Part shown: positions 15,373-23,212 of the stretch, piece by piece
How the letters are laid out: every line of letters starts with the position of its first letter
Numbering within the stretch: position 1 is the stretch's first letter
Source: Saprospiraceae bacterium
Lineage (GTDB): Bacteria; Bacteroidota; Bacteroidia; Chitinophagales; Saprospiraceae
Direction of reading: 5' to 3'
DNA length: 64,000 bases
Assembly (NCBI GenBank): GCA_027488935.1
Contig: JAIYAP010000003.1
Span: 124,001-188,000 of the forward strand
Position numbers and translations under genes: made by a program
The notes under the pieces: generated by a model
Databases searched by the model: none
Told to the model about the DNA's origin: nothing
The model's input: only the letters and a program-made list of their open reading frames with translations

Positions 15373-16131
15373 ATGAAAAAGTTATCATTACACTTAGGCT
15401 TGAATGCCGTAAACCCAGGTAAATATGGTGGATGGCCAGGTACCCTAAATGCTTGCGAGCAAGACGCAAAAGATATGCAGGCACTTTGCCTGCAAAAAGG
15501 ATTTTTAGATAGCAAATTGCTTTTGACGCGGGATGCAACGTTTTCGGCACTCCAACTTAATACGCAGCGTTTGGCCGCGCAGACTGAAAGTGGAGATTTG
15601 GTTGTAATTACCTATTCGGGCCATGGTGGCCAGTACCAGGACGATACGAGCGACGAAAAAGATGGCTTGGATGAAACTATTTGCCTGTACGACACGCAAG
15701 TTGTGGACGATGTAATCCGCGCATTGATCGCGCAATTTGCAAAAGGCGTTCGCGTAGTGACTATTTTTGACAGTTGTCACTCGGGCACTGCTGCTCGTTT
15801 GGTTGCTTCTGCTCCTAATGGTTTAGGTGCAGTAAAATGCGCACCCCGAAGCGCTACACAAGCGCAACGCCCGGTTTTTGCGCCCACCATCCCGCTTTTA
15901 TGTAACCATTTGCATATTGGCGCATGTGCTGATGCACAGGTAAGTTATGATGGCGACAAAAACGGATTTTTCACAGCGCGTTTGCTTCAAAGCGTAACCG
16001 AGTTGGGCCAAAACGCTACTTGGGAAGCGGTGTACAAAAACACTAAAAAATTGTGTGGGCGTACCCAAACGCCACAAATGGCACAGTTTGGAAAAACGTT
16101 TAAAGGGTGGAACAAACAGCCTATATTATAA
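15373..16131 (+). CDS. Caspase-family (peptidase C14, metacaspase-like) protease
   Basis: 252 residues from ATG 15373 (aaaaaaccATG); an upstream ATG at 15313 would add residues read through the terminator. The p20-type fold is clear: LHLGLNAVNP..., a YSGHGG box with catalytic His84, and IFDSCHSG with catalytic Cys135. Cys-His dyad enzymes of this family cleave after Arg/Lys or Asp. There is no signal peptide, so it acts in the cytoplasm unless exported otherwise. Its place at the end of the envelope-protein module suggests either processing of particle proteins or triggering of host-cell death. Both are inferences. Confidence 0.9.
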   Translation: MKKLSLHLGLNAVNPGKYGGWPGTLNACEQDAKDMQALCLQKGFLDSKLLLTRDATFSALQLNTQRLAAQTESGDLVVITYSGHGGQYQDDTSDEKDGLDETICLYDTQVVDDVIRALIAQFAKGVRVVTIFDSCHSGTAARLVASAPNGLGAVKCAPRSATQAQRPVFAPTIPLLCNHLHIGACADAQVSYDGDKNGFFTARLLQSVTELGQNATWEAVYKNTKKLCGRTQTPQMAQFGKTFKGWNKQPIL

Positions 16132-16136
16132 TAGGT

Positions 16137-16265
16137 ATGAACATTCACCAGGTAATTCAATATGCGCTCGAGTTATCAATAATTTGCGCAGCCATTTCAA
16201 ACCGCCAGCGCGGCATCGAAATATTAAAATATTATTACCATCGTTGTTGCAAATATGGGCACTGA
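16137..16265 (+). CDS. 42-aa hypothetical peptide
   Basis: ATG 16137 lies 5 bp after the caspase stop and the frame stays open for 42 codons. It has a hydrophobic/amphipathic N-terminal half and a Tyr/Cys/Lys-rich end (HRCCKYGH). The position suggests coupling to the caspase, but short length and low composition bias make it uncertain. Confidence 0.35.
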   Translation: MNIHQVIQYALELSIICAAISNRQRGIEILKYYYHRCCKYGH

Positions 16266-16278
16266 TGCTTTATATTTG
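16247..16278 (+). promoter_or_regulatory. Bacteroidetes-type promoter
   Basis: GTTG at 16246-16249 and TATATTTG at 16271-16278, 21 bp apart, fit the -33/-7 consensus. Transcription would start near 16285 and meet the terminator at 16315-16357, giving an RNA of about 70 nt with no evident reading frame. Confidence 0.55.
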
Positions 16279-16284
16279 CTGCAT

Positions 16285-16357
16285 GTAACGATTATAAAAT
16301 TTTGGGGTTTATATGCGCCGGACCAATAAACGTAAGTGAGGTTCGGCGCTTTTTTGT
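16285..16357 (+). ncRNA. Candidate ~70-nt small RNA
   Basis: Bounded by the promoter at 16247-16278 and a strong terminator. The first ATG in it is followed at once by TAA. It shares layout and short sequence words (CATG, then GATTATA, then TTGG, then a GCGCC hairpin) with the unit at 35704-35773 at the other end of the replication/accessory region. Function unknown; a regulatory or antisense RNA is inferred. Confidence 0.4.
16315..16357 (+). terminator. Intrinsic terminator
   Basis: GCGCCGGACC pairs with GGTTCGGCGC (one G-U) around a 15-nt loop and is followed by T7 (16350-16356). It terminates the left module and the candidate small RNA. Confidence 0.85.
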
Positions 16358-16470
16358 TTCGTAGGCTTGAACGGTATCGTTTAGGCCTTTTTTTTATGCC
16401 CCAAAACCACCACACAAATGCCGCATACCCGACACTTTGAAAGATTTATAGCAAAATATAAAATCTCATA

Positions 16471-16501
16471 TTGTTTCATAAAAATATAGTCCCCATATTT
16501 G
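16471..16501 (+). promoter_or_regulatory. Promoter of the middle operon
   Basis: TTG 16471-16473, 20 bp, then CATATTTG 16494-16501 followed by CAAC. The same TTG-N20-CATATTTGCAAC arrangement, with similar spacer words (GTTTCA, AAAATA), stands ahead of the operon at 23837. The two probably fire together. Confidence 0.7.
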
Positions 16502-16512
16502 CAACGTAATTT

Positions 16513-16604
16513 AAGTGAAAGGTGAAACAAGGTGCGTTGCCAAACGGGCGCTACAAATCACAAGCAAGGATCAGCTACCCGGAGTAACACCGCACCATTC
16601 ACTT
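16513..16604 (+). ncRNA. Structured 5' leader, riboswitch-like
   Basis: About 110 nt separate the promoter from ATG 16621. They can fold into nested helices: AAGTGAA (16513-16519) with TTCACTT (16598-16604), GGTGCG (16531-16536) with CGCACC (16591-16596), and CGGG (16545-16548) with CCCG (16578-16581). The inner region is a multibranch loop with unpaired purine-rich stretches (AAGCAAGGA). I do not recognise a known riboswitch class. There is no terminator in the leader, so control would be at translation or RNA stability. Confidence 0.5.
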
Positions 16605-16620
16605 TTAAAAATCGGCAAAA

Positions 16621-16773
16621 ATGAAAACAAGTTTTATCATAATTGTAATGGGCTGCTTAATGTGGTTCATTTTTGAAATAAACGCTCCAGTAGCGTTGAT
16701 GCTCATTTTTGGGGCAATAGCGGCCACTGGTCGGGGCGAATCAACAGATAACGCACAAGAACCAGAAAAATGA
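16621..16773 (+). CDS. 50-aa membrane peptide, first gene of middle operon
   Basis: ATG 16621 to TGA 16771-16773. It has two hydrophobic stretches (about 4-19 and 21-35) split by a glutamate, and a polar tail (GRGESTDNAQEPEK). It overlaps the next gene by ATGA. It lies directly behind the structured leader. Unknown function. Confidence 0.6.
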   Translation: MKTSFIIIVMGCLMWFIFEINAPVALMLIFGAIAATGRGESTDNAQEPEK

Positions 16774-17231
16774 AAAGGCTAGCAATAAGCCGGTATTTCC
16801 CGGCAACGCACCCCCGGAAAGGGAAGCCTACCTGGTTCCCACAAAAAATTTTATCCAGCATGGATTTTACCCCGGAGGATTTAGCCGGGTATCCAGCAAT
16901 GGAACAAATGCCTTCTGATTATAAAGGGGCAAAACTTAAAATACACACTATTAGGAGTTCTAACAGAATTATGCCCGGAGAATGGGTACGGCTATATTAT
17001 TGGGAGGGTAGGCCATACCGATCCAAGCATGTGTACTTCATGCCACCTGTTCAAATAATCTGGAAGCTTCAAATCGAGAAGATAGGCCTTCGGATTTTTC
17101 TTGGTAGCGATAAAATCGAACAACCTATTGAAAAGTATGCCCATAACGATGGGTTAGAGTTGCAGGACTTCTTGGGTTGGTTCCCTGAGAAGTTTGAAGG
17201 ATTTGTTTACTTCTTTTCACTGCCACATTGA
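16770..17231 (+). CDS. ASCH-domain (PUA-like) protein
   Basis: 153 residues. The ASCH signature is visible: KLKIHTIR followed by MPGEWVRLYYWEGRPY and a strand PPVQIIWKLQIEKI, ending DFLGWFPEKFEGFVYFF. ASCH proteins bind RNA or act on nucleosides; in phages and plasmids they are common small accessory genes of unresolved role. It starts within the stop of the previous gene. Confidence 0.75.
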   Translation: MKRLAISRYFPATHPRKGKPTWFPQKILSSMDFTPEDLAGYPAMEQMPSDYKGAKLKIHTIRSSNRIMPGEWVRLYYWEGRPYRSKHVYFMPPVQIIWKLQIEKIGLRIFLGSDKIEQPIEKYAHNDGLELQDFLGWFPEKFEGFVYFFSLPH

Positions 17232-17232
17232 T

Positions 17233-17490
17233 ATGGGCATGGAAAAGAAATGTAGGGTAGTATTATGCCATTGCGGTAAAGTTGTTTACGCCGCAGATGA
17301 AAAACTAGCCCAAACGGATACTGTCATTATAAGTGAGTTGCACAACTACATGCGCGAAAAGTTGAGAGTGAGAACAAAAGACGCACAGTTTGTGCGGGAT
17401 AATTTCTCAGATCACAAAGCGAAGGATTGTAAGAAGAAGAAAACCGAAGTCACTGATTCTAATAACAATAACCAATTAAACCTATTCTAA
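17233..17490 (+). CDS. 85-aa basic hypothetical protein
   Basis: ATG 17233, 1 bp after the previous stop. An earlier TTG would overlap the ASCH gene by 38 bp. The N-terminus has a CRVVLCHCG cysteine cluster and the C-terminus is Lys/Asn-rich (CKKKKTEVTDSNNNNQLNLF), the latter resembling PCNA/clamp-binding tails by its final QLNLF. That terminal QxxLxLF-like end could bind the beta clamp, which is speculative. Confidence 0.6.
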   Translation: MGMEKKCRVVLCHCGKVVYAADEKLAQTDTVIISELHNYMREKLRVRTKDAQFVRDNFSDHKAKDCKKKKTEVTDSNNNNQLNLF

Positions 17491-17495
17491 TTCAA

Positions 17496-17993
17496 ATGAA
17501 AACTTTGGTTTTTATCTTTTGCTTGCTTTCCTTTTGCGCAGTTGCGCAAAAAAGAGATACCACAGCCAATAAAACACTGCTGTTTCACTTCAAACAGCCC
17601 GTGAAAAAATACAACCTCAAAAGAGCAATTGCCCCGGCAACCTTAGCGGCGGCTTCCGGCATGTTTTGGGGGTTAAATCAGGTGCTCCAGCACCACAACG
17701 CAGAGTTTTTTAAGACATTCCCCAATGCTTCCCGGCATTGGTTTGGCCCGGATAGCTGGAAAAACAAGTACAACAACAATGACCCGGATAAAGGTCGAAA
17801 CAAGGTGCCGATTTGGTTTACAGACGGCTTGCACTTTACTGCATCATCAAACCAATTATGTGCGGTAGCCGTAGGCGCTACCATTGTGATCGGAAAAAGA
17901 AAGCCCTGGTGGCACTACTTAATTGATGTTGGTATTAGCGCTGTTTCTTATAGCGCAGGAAATTATTTTGCTTATGATCGCATTAAAAACTGA
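17496..17993 (+). CDS. Exported protein shared with element 2
   Basis: 165 residues with a signal peptide (MKTLVFIFCLLSFCAVAQ). The mature part shows IAPATLAAASG(M/I)F.GL, FFKTFPNA, SWKNKY, FTAS and ISAVSYSAGNYF. The same ordered blocks occur in the 197-residue protein at 60708-61301 in the prophage. Two or three weak hydrophobic helices suggest a periplasmic or membrane-associated protein. Function unknown, but recurrence in two unrelated elements marks a real accessory family. Confidence 0.82.
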   Translation: MKTLVFIFCLLSFCAVAQKRDTTANKTLLFHFKQPVKKYNLKRAIAPATLAAASGMFWGLNQVLQHHNAEFFKTFPNASRHWFGPDSWKNKYNNNDPDKGRNKVPIWFTDGLHFTASSNQLCAVAVGATIVIGKRKPWWHYLIDVGISAVSYSAGNYFAYDRIKN

Positions 17994-17997
17994 TTTT

Positions 17998-18303
17998 ATG
18001 TTACTTCCAAGAATTTGTTTTACTGCTGAAATTGAAAGCCACAATCATTTAGGTGAAAAGTTAAACGTGGTGGTTAACACTCGATTAAACCGGAATGATC
18101 TTATAATGCTATTAAGCAGCTTAGGGATAGAAATAGACCACTTTAGCCCATATTATTCGACGGCTAAGGGCAAACGCCGAACGTATGAAATTGCCTTACC
18201 AAAGGCAATTTTAACAAAGGAAGTTGAATTGTTTACTGGTATTAAATTAGGCGAGTTCAAACATGAACCGCATGTCACCATTTTTAGAACTAAACCAACA
18301 TAA
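17998..18303 (+). CDS. 101-aa hypothetical protein
   Basis: ATG 17998, 4 bp after the previous stop. A small mixed alpha/beta protein with a conserved-looking motif HVTIFRTK at the end. No membrane segment or metal motif. Not recognised. Confidence 0.65.
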   Translation: MLLPRICFTAEIESHNHLGEKLNVVVNTRLNRNDLIMLLSSLGIEIDHFSPYYSTAKGKRRTYEIALPKAILTKEVELFTGIKLGEFKHEPHVTIFRTKPT

Positions 18304-18308
18304 ATATT

Positions 18309-18641
18309 ATGAATATTCAAGATTTTGACCGCGCAAATGAGATCAATTCAGAGCTGATTCGCCTTCGTGAATATAAGGCACAAGTTGAGAAATCAAATTC
18401 AGTATGTTTCGGATATTCATCGACACTATTCTCAAATGCAAAAAGTGTAGAATTGATAGATTTAAATAAAATCCAAAGTACTGGCAATGGTGTTCGCTTT
18501 AATTATTTTGGTGAAGATGAACGGAATGAATTGCTGTTTAAATCAAATTCGTTTCAAATTGCTAAAAAAGCTTTTTTGGATGAACTTGAAAAAGCGATAG
18601 TCGAACTTGAAACTGAATTTTCCAAACTAGGTAACGAATAA
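18309..18641 (+). CDS. 110-aa coiled-coil protein
   Basis: ATG 18309. The N-terminal (about 5-30) and C-terminal (about 78-107) thirds are charged heptad-like helices, with a beta-rich middle. It is likely a dimeric accessory protein. It is 5 bp downstream of one gene and 4 bp upstream of the adenine methylase. Not recognised. Confidence 0.65.
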   Translation: MNIQDFDRANEINSELIRLREYKAQVEKSNSVCFGYSSTLFSNAKSVELIDLNKIQSTGNGVRFNYFGEDERNELLFKSNSFQIAKKAFLDELEKAIVELETEFSKLGNE

Positions 18642-18645
18642 TCCA

Positions 18646-19464
18646 ATGGCAAGCCTCATGAAGTACCATGGGGGCAAATACAAACTTGCCCCATTCATCA
18701 TAAGCCTAATGCCACAGCATCGGGCGTATGTGGAGCCATTTGGCGGTGGGGCCAGCGTGTTGCTACAAAAGGCACCTTGCATGAGCGAGGTGTACAACGA
18801 CCTCAACAGTGAGGTTTATCTGGTGTTCAAAACGATCCGGGAACGCGGCGAAGAACTTGCGCACCAAATCGCGCTCACGCCATTTAGCCGCGACGATCTT
18901 AAATTAGCCTATGAACCGTGTGACGACGAGTTGGAGCAGTGTAGACGCTTTCTGGTGCGCTCGCACATGGCGATCAGCACGACCAGCCAGCATAAAAATT
19001 CCGGCTTTCGCGCAGCGATCAACAGCGGCGATTATTGCAGCCAGGCATTTACGTTTTCGAAGTTGCCTGAAATAATCCTGCAGGTGCGAAAAAGGTTGAA
19101 TCGTGTCATTATTGAAAACACTGACGCATTCAATTTATTTGAACGATACGACCAAAAGGATACACTGTTTTTTGTGGATCCGCCATACCTCAACGAAACT
19201 AGGGGCCGGTCCAGTGTAAACCATGGATACAAGCACAATATGACCAATGAGCAGCATGCTGAATTGTGCGTGATACTCAAAAATTTGAAAGGCAAGGTTA
19301 TCCTTGCCGGTTACGAAAATCCACTGTACGACGATTTTTTACAGGGATGGACAAAAGTAGTGCAAAAGGGGTTTTCTGAAAGCAGATTGAATCCAACTAC
19401 CCAGGAGGTATTTTGGATAAACTATAAAAAACAAAGGCTCTTATTCGATGGAATAGGGGAGTAG
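18646..19464 (+). CDS. D12-class (Dam-type) DNA N6-adenine methyltransferase
   Basis: 272 residues, the usual length for Dam. Motifs: KYHGGK (residues 6-11) and the AdoMet-binding YVEPFGGGASV (28-38), then the catalytic DPPY at 178-181. The order (motif I before IV with the target-recognition region between) is that of the alpha class. It probably protects the element's DNA from restriction or marks its replication state. No cognate endonuclease is adjacent, so it is an orphan methylase. Confidence 0.93.
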   Translation: MASLMKYHGGKYKLAPFIISLMPQHRAYVEPFGGGASVLLQKAPCMSEVYNDLNSEVYLVFKTIRERGEELAHQIALTPFSRDDLKLAYEPCDDELEQCRRFLVRSHMAISTTSQHKNSGFRAAINSGDYCSQAFTFSKLPEIILQVRKRLNRVIIENTDAFNLFERYDQKDTLFFVDPPYLNETRGRSSVNHGYKHNMTNEQHAELCVILKNLKGKVILAGYENPLYDDFLQGWTKVVQKGFSESRLNPTTQEVFWINYKKQRLLFDGIGE

Positions 19465-19510
19465 ACTTGAATTTGAACTTTAACTTTTCTTTTCATTTGG
19501 GGGTCAAAAG

Positions 19511-19813
19511 ATGCAAGATTATTTGGCCCCTTTTTCAAAAAAAAGCATGGCACCTGAACAATTAGCAAACAGACTGAAAGACGCGCAAAGCCAGGCCAAG
19601 GCATTGCTTGGTGCGGAATATGCCACCAAAATAGAGTTGTACAAAGAGTTGATTTTAGGTGTGCGAAAATATGAACAAGTAGATGTACTCGATGCACTTC
19701 TAAAGTGTTGCGAGCACCCTGACATAAGAATCAACCGAGTTTCCGTAATACTCCTTACTGCTGCTGCGGTAGATATTATTGAAGCGGAAGAAGCGGTAAC
19801 TGTAAAAAACTAA
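19511..19813 (+). CDS. 100-aa helical hypothetical protein
   Basis: ATG 19511; a second ATG at 19547 is also possible. All-helical, with no motif recognised. It follows the methylase after 46 bp and leads into the zinc protein. Confidence 0.6.
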   Translation: MQDYLAPFSKKSMAPEQLANRLKDAQSQAKALLGAEYATKIELYKELILGVRKYEQVDVLDALLKCCEHPDIRINRVSVILLTAAAVDIIEAEEAVTVKN

Positions 19814-19817
19814 AGCA

Positions 19818-20405
19818 ATGCAAACAGAAACTAAAACATGGGATGAAATACTCCTTTCATTCTGTCATAAAGATGATAAGAAAGCGAAATTTCCCGCAAG
19901 AATTGGGGATTTTGTTTTTGCTACAAACAGGACTAAAATTATTAAAATACCTGTTGGCTTACTGTCTGGAACATACCAGGAAAGGGATTTTTTTGACGTT
20001 GAAAAAATATTGGAAATTTATGAAAAAGACCAAGAGGTAATTGATAAAGTCAAAATTGAACGATGGCTGGAAAGATGCACAAAATATACAGTGTATGCTG
20101 ATTGCGAGGAATGCAACGGCGACAGATACACACATTGCCCCTATTGTGATCACAAACAAAAATGTCACGAATGTAAGGGCACTGGACAGAGTAGCATTGA
20201 AACAGGGACATCCAGCGATGATGTGTGTGAATGGGATGGAATATACTTTACCTATCAACACATGGTAGACCTCCATACCATATACGAGAAATCTTCTTTA
20301 ATCCAATGGGTTAAAAAAGGCCCATATCCAACGACTAATGTATTTAAAACAGATAACGGCGTTGAGATTGCTTTTGTAACCCTAAAAGTTCAAAAAGATG
20401 GCTAA
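19818..20405 (+). CDS. Protein with DnaJ-type zinc-finger core
   Basis: 195 residues. The centre carries three CxxC knuckles (Cys96/99, 107/110, 116/119), with CxxCNG and CxxCKGTG spacing as in the DnaJ cysteine-rich domain, which binds zinc and unfolded protein. There is no J-domain. The flanking regions are not recognised. It overlaps the next gene by 8 bp. Confidence 0.75.
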   Translation: MQTETKTWDEILLSFCHKDDKKAKFPARIGDFVFATNRTKIIKIPVGLLSGTYQERDFFDVEKILEIYEKDQEVIDKVKIERWLERCTKYTVYADCEECNGDRYTHCPYCDHKQKCHECKGTGQSSIETGTSSDDVCEWDGIYFTYQHMVDLHTIYEKSSLIQWVKKGPYPTTNVFKTDNGVEIAFVTLKVQKDG

Positions 20406-20718
20406 GAAATTTGAAAAAATCGAAGAATTAAAAGCCTTAATGGCTTCCCTCAACAGTTATCTTCAATTCGAACGAAGCAGCCGGGAAGATAAAAGCAAGG
20501 TTGTGATTTTTGAATATGAAGGTGAACCACAACCCGGTGCATTGTTTTTATCCGACTGTATTGGAAATACAGTTGATCTATGCCAGGCGACTAAACGAAA
20601 GTTTAAAAATCCAAACGGCAGGATGGTGTATTCCAAGATAATTCAAACACTAATTGCCGATGCTCGATTACAGCTGGGCAGCCCGGTGAATGGTGTTTGG
20701 AAAATTCCTGATCTTTAA
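20398..20718 (+). CDS. 106-aa hypothetical protein
   Basis: ATG 20398, within the end of the previous gene. A small soluble protein, Lys/Glu-rich at the start, with no recognisable motif. Coupled by overlap to the zinc-finger gene. Confidence 0.6.
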   Translation: MAKKFEKIEELKALMASLNSYLQFERSSREDKSKVVIFEYEGEPQPGALFLSDCIGNTVDLCQATKRKFKNPNGRMVYSKIIQTLIADARLQLGSPVNGVWKIPDL

Positions 20719-20731
20719 AAAACCCAAGATC

Positions 20732-21151
20732 ATGCAAACGGACTTTCCAACAGAATACCACACCCTAACCATAAAGGGAGTGTACAACACAAAAAAAAAG
20801 CAAATAGGGTGGAGGCTTGTAGCATTATGGGGCGACGAAGAAAAAGGAGAAGGTACCCGGTTTGGCCCTGTTTTTCCGGAATCACAATTGGACGCATGTG
20901 AGCATCTAGCCGATGAACTTGAAAAGAAATACGGACTTCCTATTTCATGGAACGCGCTTTTTAGCCATTTTTCAGGAATTGAGGTTGGGGACAAACTGGA
21001 TACCACTGATGGAATGGGCGTTGTTCACGAAATAAGGCCGGGTATATTCCCCCTTTTAGTTCAACTTGACAGTGGGGGATGGGCATGGCAAAATCAAAGT
21101 AATATTATTAAAATATACCCTGTTAAAATACCTATTTCATGCCAATATTGA
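20732..21151 (+). CDS. 139-aa hypothetical protein
   Basis: ATG 20732 fits the A-rich leader. Soluble mixed fold with a VGDKL..TTDGMGVVHEI segment that resembles a small barrel. It overlaps the next gene by 13 bp. Not recognised. Confidence 0.6.
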   Translation: MQTDFPTEYHTLTIKGVYNTKKKQIGWRLVALWGDEEKGEGTRFGPVFPESQLDACEHLADELEKKYGLPISWNALFSHFSGIEVGDKLDTTDGMGVVHEIRPGIFPLLVQLDSGGWAWQNQSNIIKIYPVKIPISCQY

Positions 21152-21561
21152 ATTATTCCACCAAAGTTGCCCCTGAAAAAACCGTGTCTGATATTCAGGC
21201 GCGATTGGTCAAAAACGGAGCCAGGCAATTGAATTTCGATTACAACGAAAATGGGGAACTTAGAGCATTGACATTTTGCATGAACTTTGACAATTTGCCT
21301 GTTTTCTTTTCGCTTACACCAAGCATCGAAGGCGTTTTGGAGGCAATGCGGAAATCAGGAGCACCCAAAAATTTTCTCAATACTGCCCAGGCTTGCAAGG
21401 TTGCATGGCGGATTGAAAAGGACTGGATCGAATCGCAACTGGCTAAAATAGAAGCGGGTTTGGCATCACCGCTTCAAATATTTTTACCGTATGCCATTAC
21501 CAAAGATGGTTCAACATTTTATCAAAAAATCGCGGAAAGCGGTTCAAAACTCCTGCTTTAA
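21139..21561 (+). CDS. Conserved small phage/plasmid protein, function unknown
   Basis: 140 residues beginning MPILNYSTKVAPEKTVSDIQ. It contains ACKVAWRIEKDWIESQLAKI and ends with a FLPYA...DGSTFYQKI segment. I recall this pattern (xNYTTKVxAEKT..EIQ, then WR..KDW.EAQL) as a widespread protein of phages and plasmids with no assigned role. The recollection could not be checked here. Confidence 0.65.
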   Translation: MPILNYSTKVAPEKTVSDIQARLVKNGARQLNFDYNENGELRALTFCMNFDNLPVFFSLTPSIEGVLEAMRKSGAPKNFLNTAQACKVAWRIEKDWIESQLAKIEAGLASPLQIFLPYAITKDGSTFYQKIAESGSKLLL

Positions 21562-21563
21562 AA

Positions 21564-21815
21564 ATGGCTGAACAACTCGACGGCTACACGGTAATCTACC
21601 ATGTAAAATTAGACAAGGACCGATTTTGACTTACTGAAAGCCAAGCAAAAATGGAAGATTTAGCGGAGGAGTATGCTGTTTGCGCATCACCAAAATCCAA
21701 TGCAGGTTTGCTGGTGTATGCAAAGTACAACGGAGAATGGCAGGTTAACCCTTGGACAGTTCGGTTCCTTGTACGGGATTTATTGGAACAAATCGGTATT
21801 GTAATTCCTGTTTAA
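21564..21815 (+). pseudogene. Gene interrupted by an in-frame TGA
   Basis: An 84-codon frame from ATG 21564 to TAA 21813-21815 is broken only by TGA at codon 22 (21627-21629). Upstream reads HVKLDKDRF; downstream, in the same frame, it continues LTESQAKMEDLAEEYAV to the end. A TGG-to-TGA change in a tryptophan codon would explain it. A shorter product could start at ATG 21651. True TGA read-through is unlikely, as other genes here stop at TGA. Confidence 0.6.
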
Positions 21816-21824
21816 TTCAAAAAA

Positions 21825-22109
21825 ATGAAAAATTGGAGATCAACATACCCTTATGTTGGCGTAAAGAGAACCCGTCAATTTGAGGATGAAAAGTTCGAAA
21901 TTTCAGACAGTATGCCGCCAACAGTAGTTGGTAAAAATATTGATCTTCAAACAGTTTATTTTGTATTAGAGGATGCAAAACGCTTTCTTTCCGACAAGTG
22001 CCGTCGTGGACATAGGTTAAATGCCGTTAAACTTAATCTATTTGAGGTTCAAGAATTAATTAACCAGATTCAGGACTTTATTGATGAAAGAGCAGATACA
22101 AAGAAATAG
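21825..22109 (+). CDS. 94-aa hypothetical protein
   Basis: ATG 21825 (aaaaaATG). Soluble, basic N-terminus, helical C-terminus (LFEVQELINQIQDFIDERAD). It overlaps the next gene by 26 bp. Not recognised. Confidence 0.6.
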   Translation: MKNWRSTYPYVGVKRTRQFEDEKFEISDSMPPTVVGKNIDLQTVYFVLEDAKRFLSDKCRRGHRLNAVKLNLFEVQELINQIQDFIDERADTKK

Positions 22110-22350
22110 GCTGGCTGAAATGGCAATGCAGGGCGCTAAAATTGCCAACCTAGGTAAAATGTGTAACACTTGCGCATTTAAACTTGATTCACCAGCAAAC
22201 CTGGAACCGCACAATATCCAAGCTGCGCACGAGTGTCTTGCTGGCAATGATATGCAGTTTAACTGCCATAAAGCGCCCGGAATTGATAAAAAGATTAAAT
22301 GTAAAGGATTTATGTATGCCAAAGCATATTTAAAATCCATTGGTCAATAA
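22084..22350 (+). CDS. 88-aa putative zinc-binding protein
   Basis: ATG 22084. Five cysteines and several histidines, including CNTCAFKLDS, HECLAG and FNCHKAPG, suggest a small zinc site. It resembles short phage zinc-finger proteins of unknown function. Confidence 0.6.
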   Translation: MKEQIQRNRLAEMAMQGAKIANLGKMCNTCAFKLDSPANLEPHNIQAAHECLAGNDMQFNCHKAPGIDKKIKCKGFMYAKAYLKSIGQ

Positions 22351-22373
22351 ATTGGTAAAAAACGGTATAAAGA

Positions 22374-22718
22374 ATGAAAAAACAAAACGTCAACCCTATT
22401 GCCATATTAATGAAAGTTGTCCTTTCCGTGTATTTTATTGTATGGGCGGTAGGTACAATTATCGTGATGGTGTTTTTTAGTTCCTGTAAAAAGGAATACC
22501 CATGTGGGACGCCAAACCGATATGAAATAAAAATAAAATGCTTACTCGTAGGCCCAAAAGGCTGCGTCAAAGATGAAACAGATGGAAAGGTGTATTTCAC
22601 CTATGACGCAATTGACATTGTAACGGGTGAGGTTTTTTGGGAAGATCAAGAATTGAAATCGCCAAAACATTCAGGCGAACTGGTGGAGTATTGCACCTGT
22701 TCAGAGATTCAAAAATAA
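22374..22718 (+). CDS. Putative lipoprotein, 114 aa
   Basis: A hydrophobic N-terminal segment (about 12-36) ends in FFSSC, which could be a lipobox; the mature part then has paired cysteines and ends GELVEYCTCSEIQK. If lipidated it would sit in the envelope. The last 90 bp recur in degenerate form at 23103-23202, marking a past duplication. Confidence 0.6.
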   Translation: MKKQNVNPIAILMKVVLSVYFIVWAVGTIIVMVFFSSCKKEYPCGTPNRYEIKIKCLLVGPKGCVKDETDGKVYFTYDAIDIVTGEVFWEDQELKSPKHSGELVEYCTCSEIQK

Positions 22719-22725
22719 AATCAAA

Positions 22726-23079
22726 ATGATCTACTTCATAGGTATCCACCACAAGCCAGGACTTCCGGCACTGTGCTCCACAACGCAGAGCGGAAAGAAG
22801 ATTGACGCTGTAATCAAGCGCCTAAATCAACCATGTGAAAAGGTAAACCTGTTTTCGACTGATTACATACCCGATAGACAGTCGGGTATGTACCAACTTG
22901 AGCGCAACAATTTTTTACTATCCGTGCCTATGGAATGTTGCACGATTGTATTGCTTGGGAAAGCGGTAGTGGAACATTTCCCTTTTGGATGCTACCAGCT
23001 TTGCAAGGTTATAAAGTTTCGACACCCGGCATTTTCGCCACCTACATTCGTTGACGACCTTGTTTCATTATTGATGTAA
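22726..23079 (+). CDS. 117-aa protein, possibly uracil-DNA-glycosylase-like
   Basis: It starts MIYFIGIHHKPGLPALC and later has VLLGKAVVEHFP and FRHPAF. A GxxxxPG N-terminal loop, a central lLGk strand and a late HP(A/S) motif are the landmarks of small UDG-superfamily proteins, but the catalytic residues cannot be assigned with confidence. It is a weak call based on motif order. Confidence 0.45.
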   Translation: MIYFIGIHHKPGLPALCSTTQSGKKIDAVIKRLNQPCEKVNLFSTDYIPDRQSGMYQLERNNFLLSVPMECCTIVLLGKAVVEHFPFGCYQLCKVIKFRHPAFSPPTFVDDLVSLLM

Positions 23080-23102
23080 AACTGATGTACTTCCAACGTA
23101 GG

Positions 23103-23202
23103 CATAACAGGTGAAGATTTTTGGCAAGATCAAGAATTAACATTGCCAAATTACAATGGAGAACTGGTGGAGTATTGCACCTGTTCCAAAATTCAACAAT
23201 AA
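23103..23202 (+). pseudogene. Remnant of a duplicated gene 3' end
   Basis: It translates as ITGEDFWQDQELTLP...GELVEYCTCSKIQQ and stop, nearly the same as the last 33 residues of the lipoprotein gene at 22374-22718. There is no start codon or 5' part. The gene between the two copies (22726-23079) may have arrived with the duplication. Confidence 0.75.
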
Positions 23203-23212
23203 AACCAAAATC

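Noticed and set aside
21564-21815. TGA read as an amino acid (alternative code)
   Set aside because: Many well-supported genes here end at TGA, often in ATGA overlaps, and prfB is intact.
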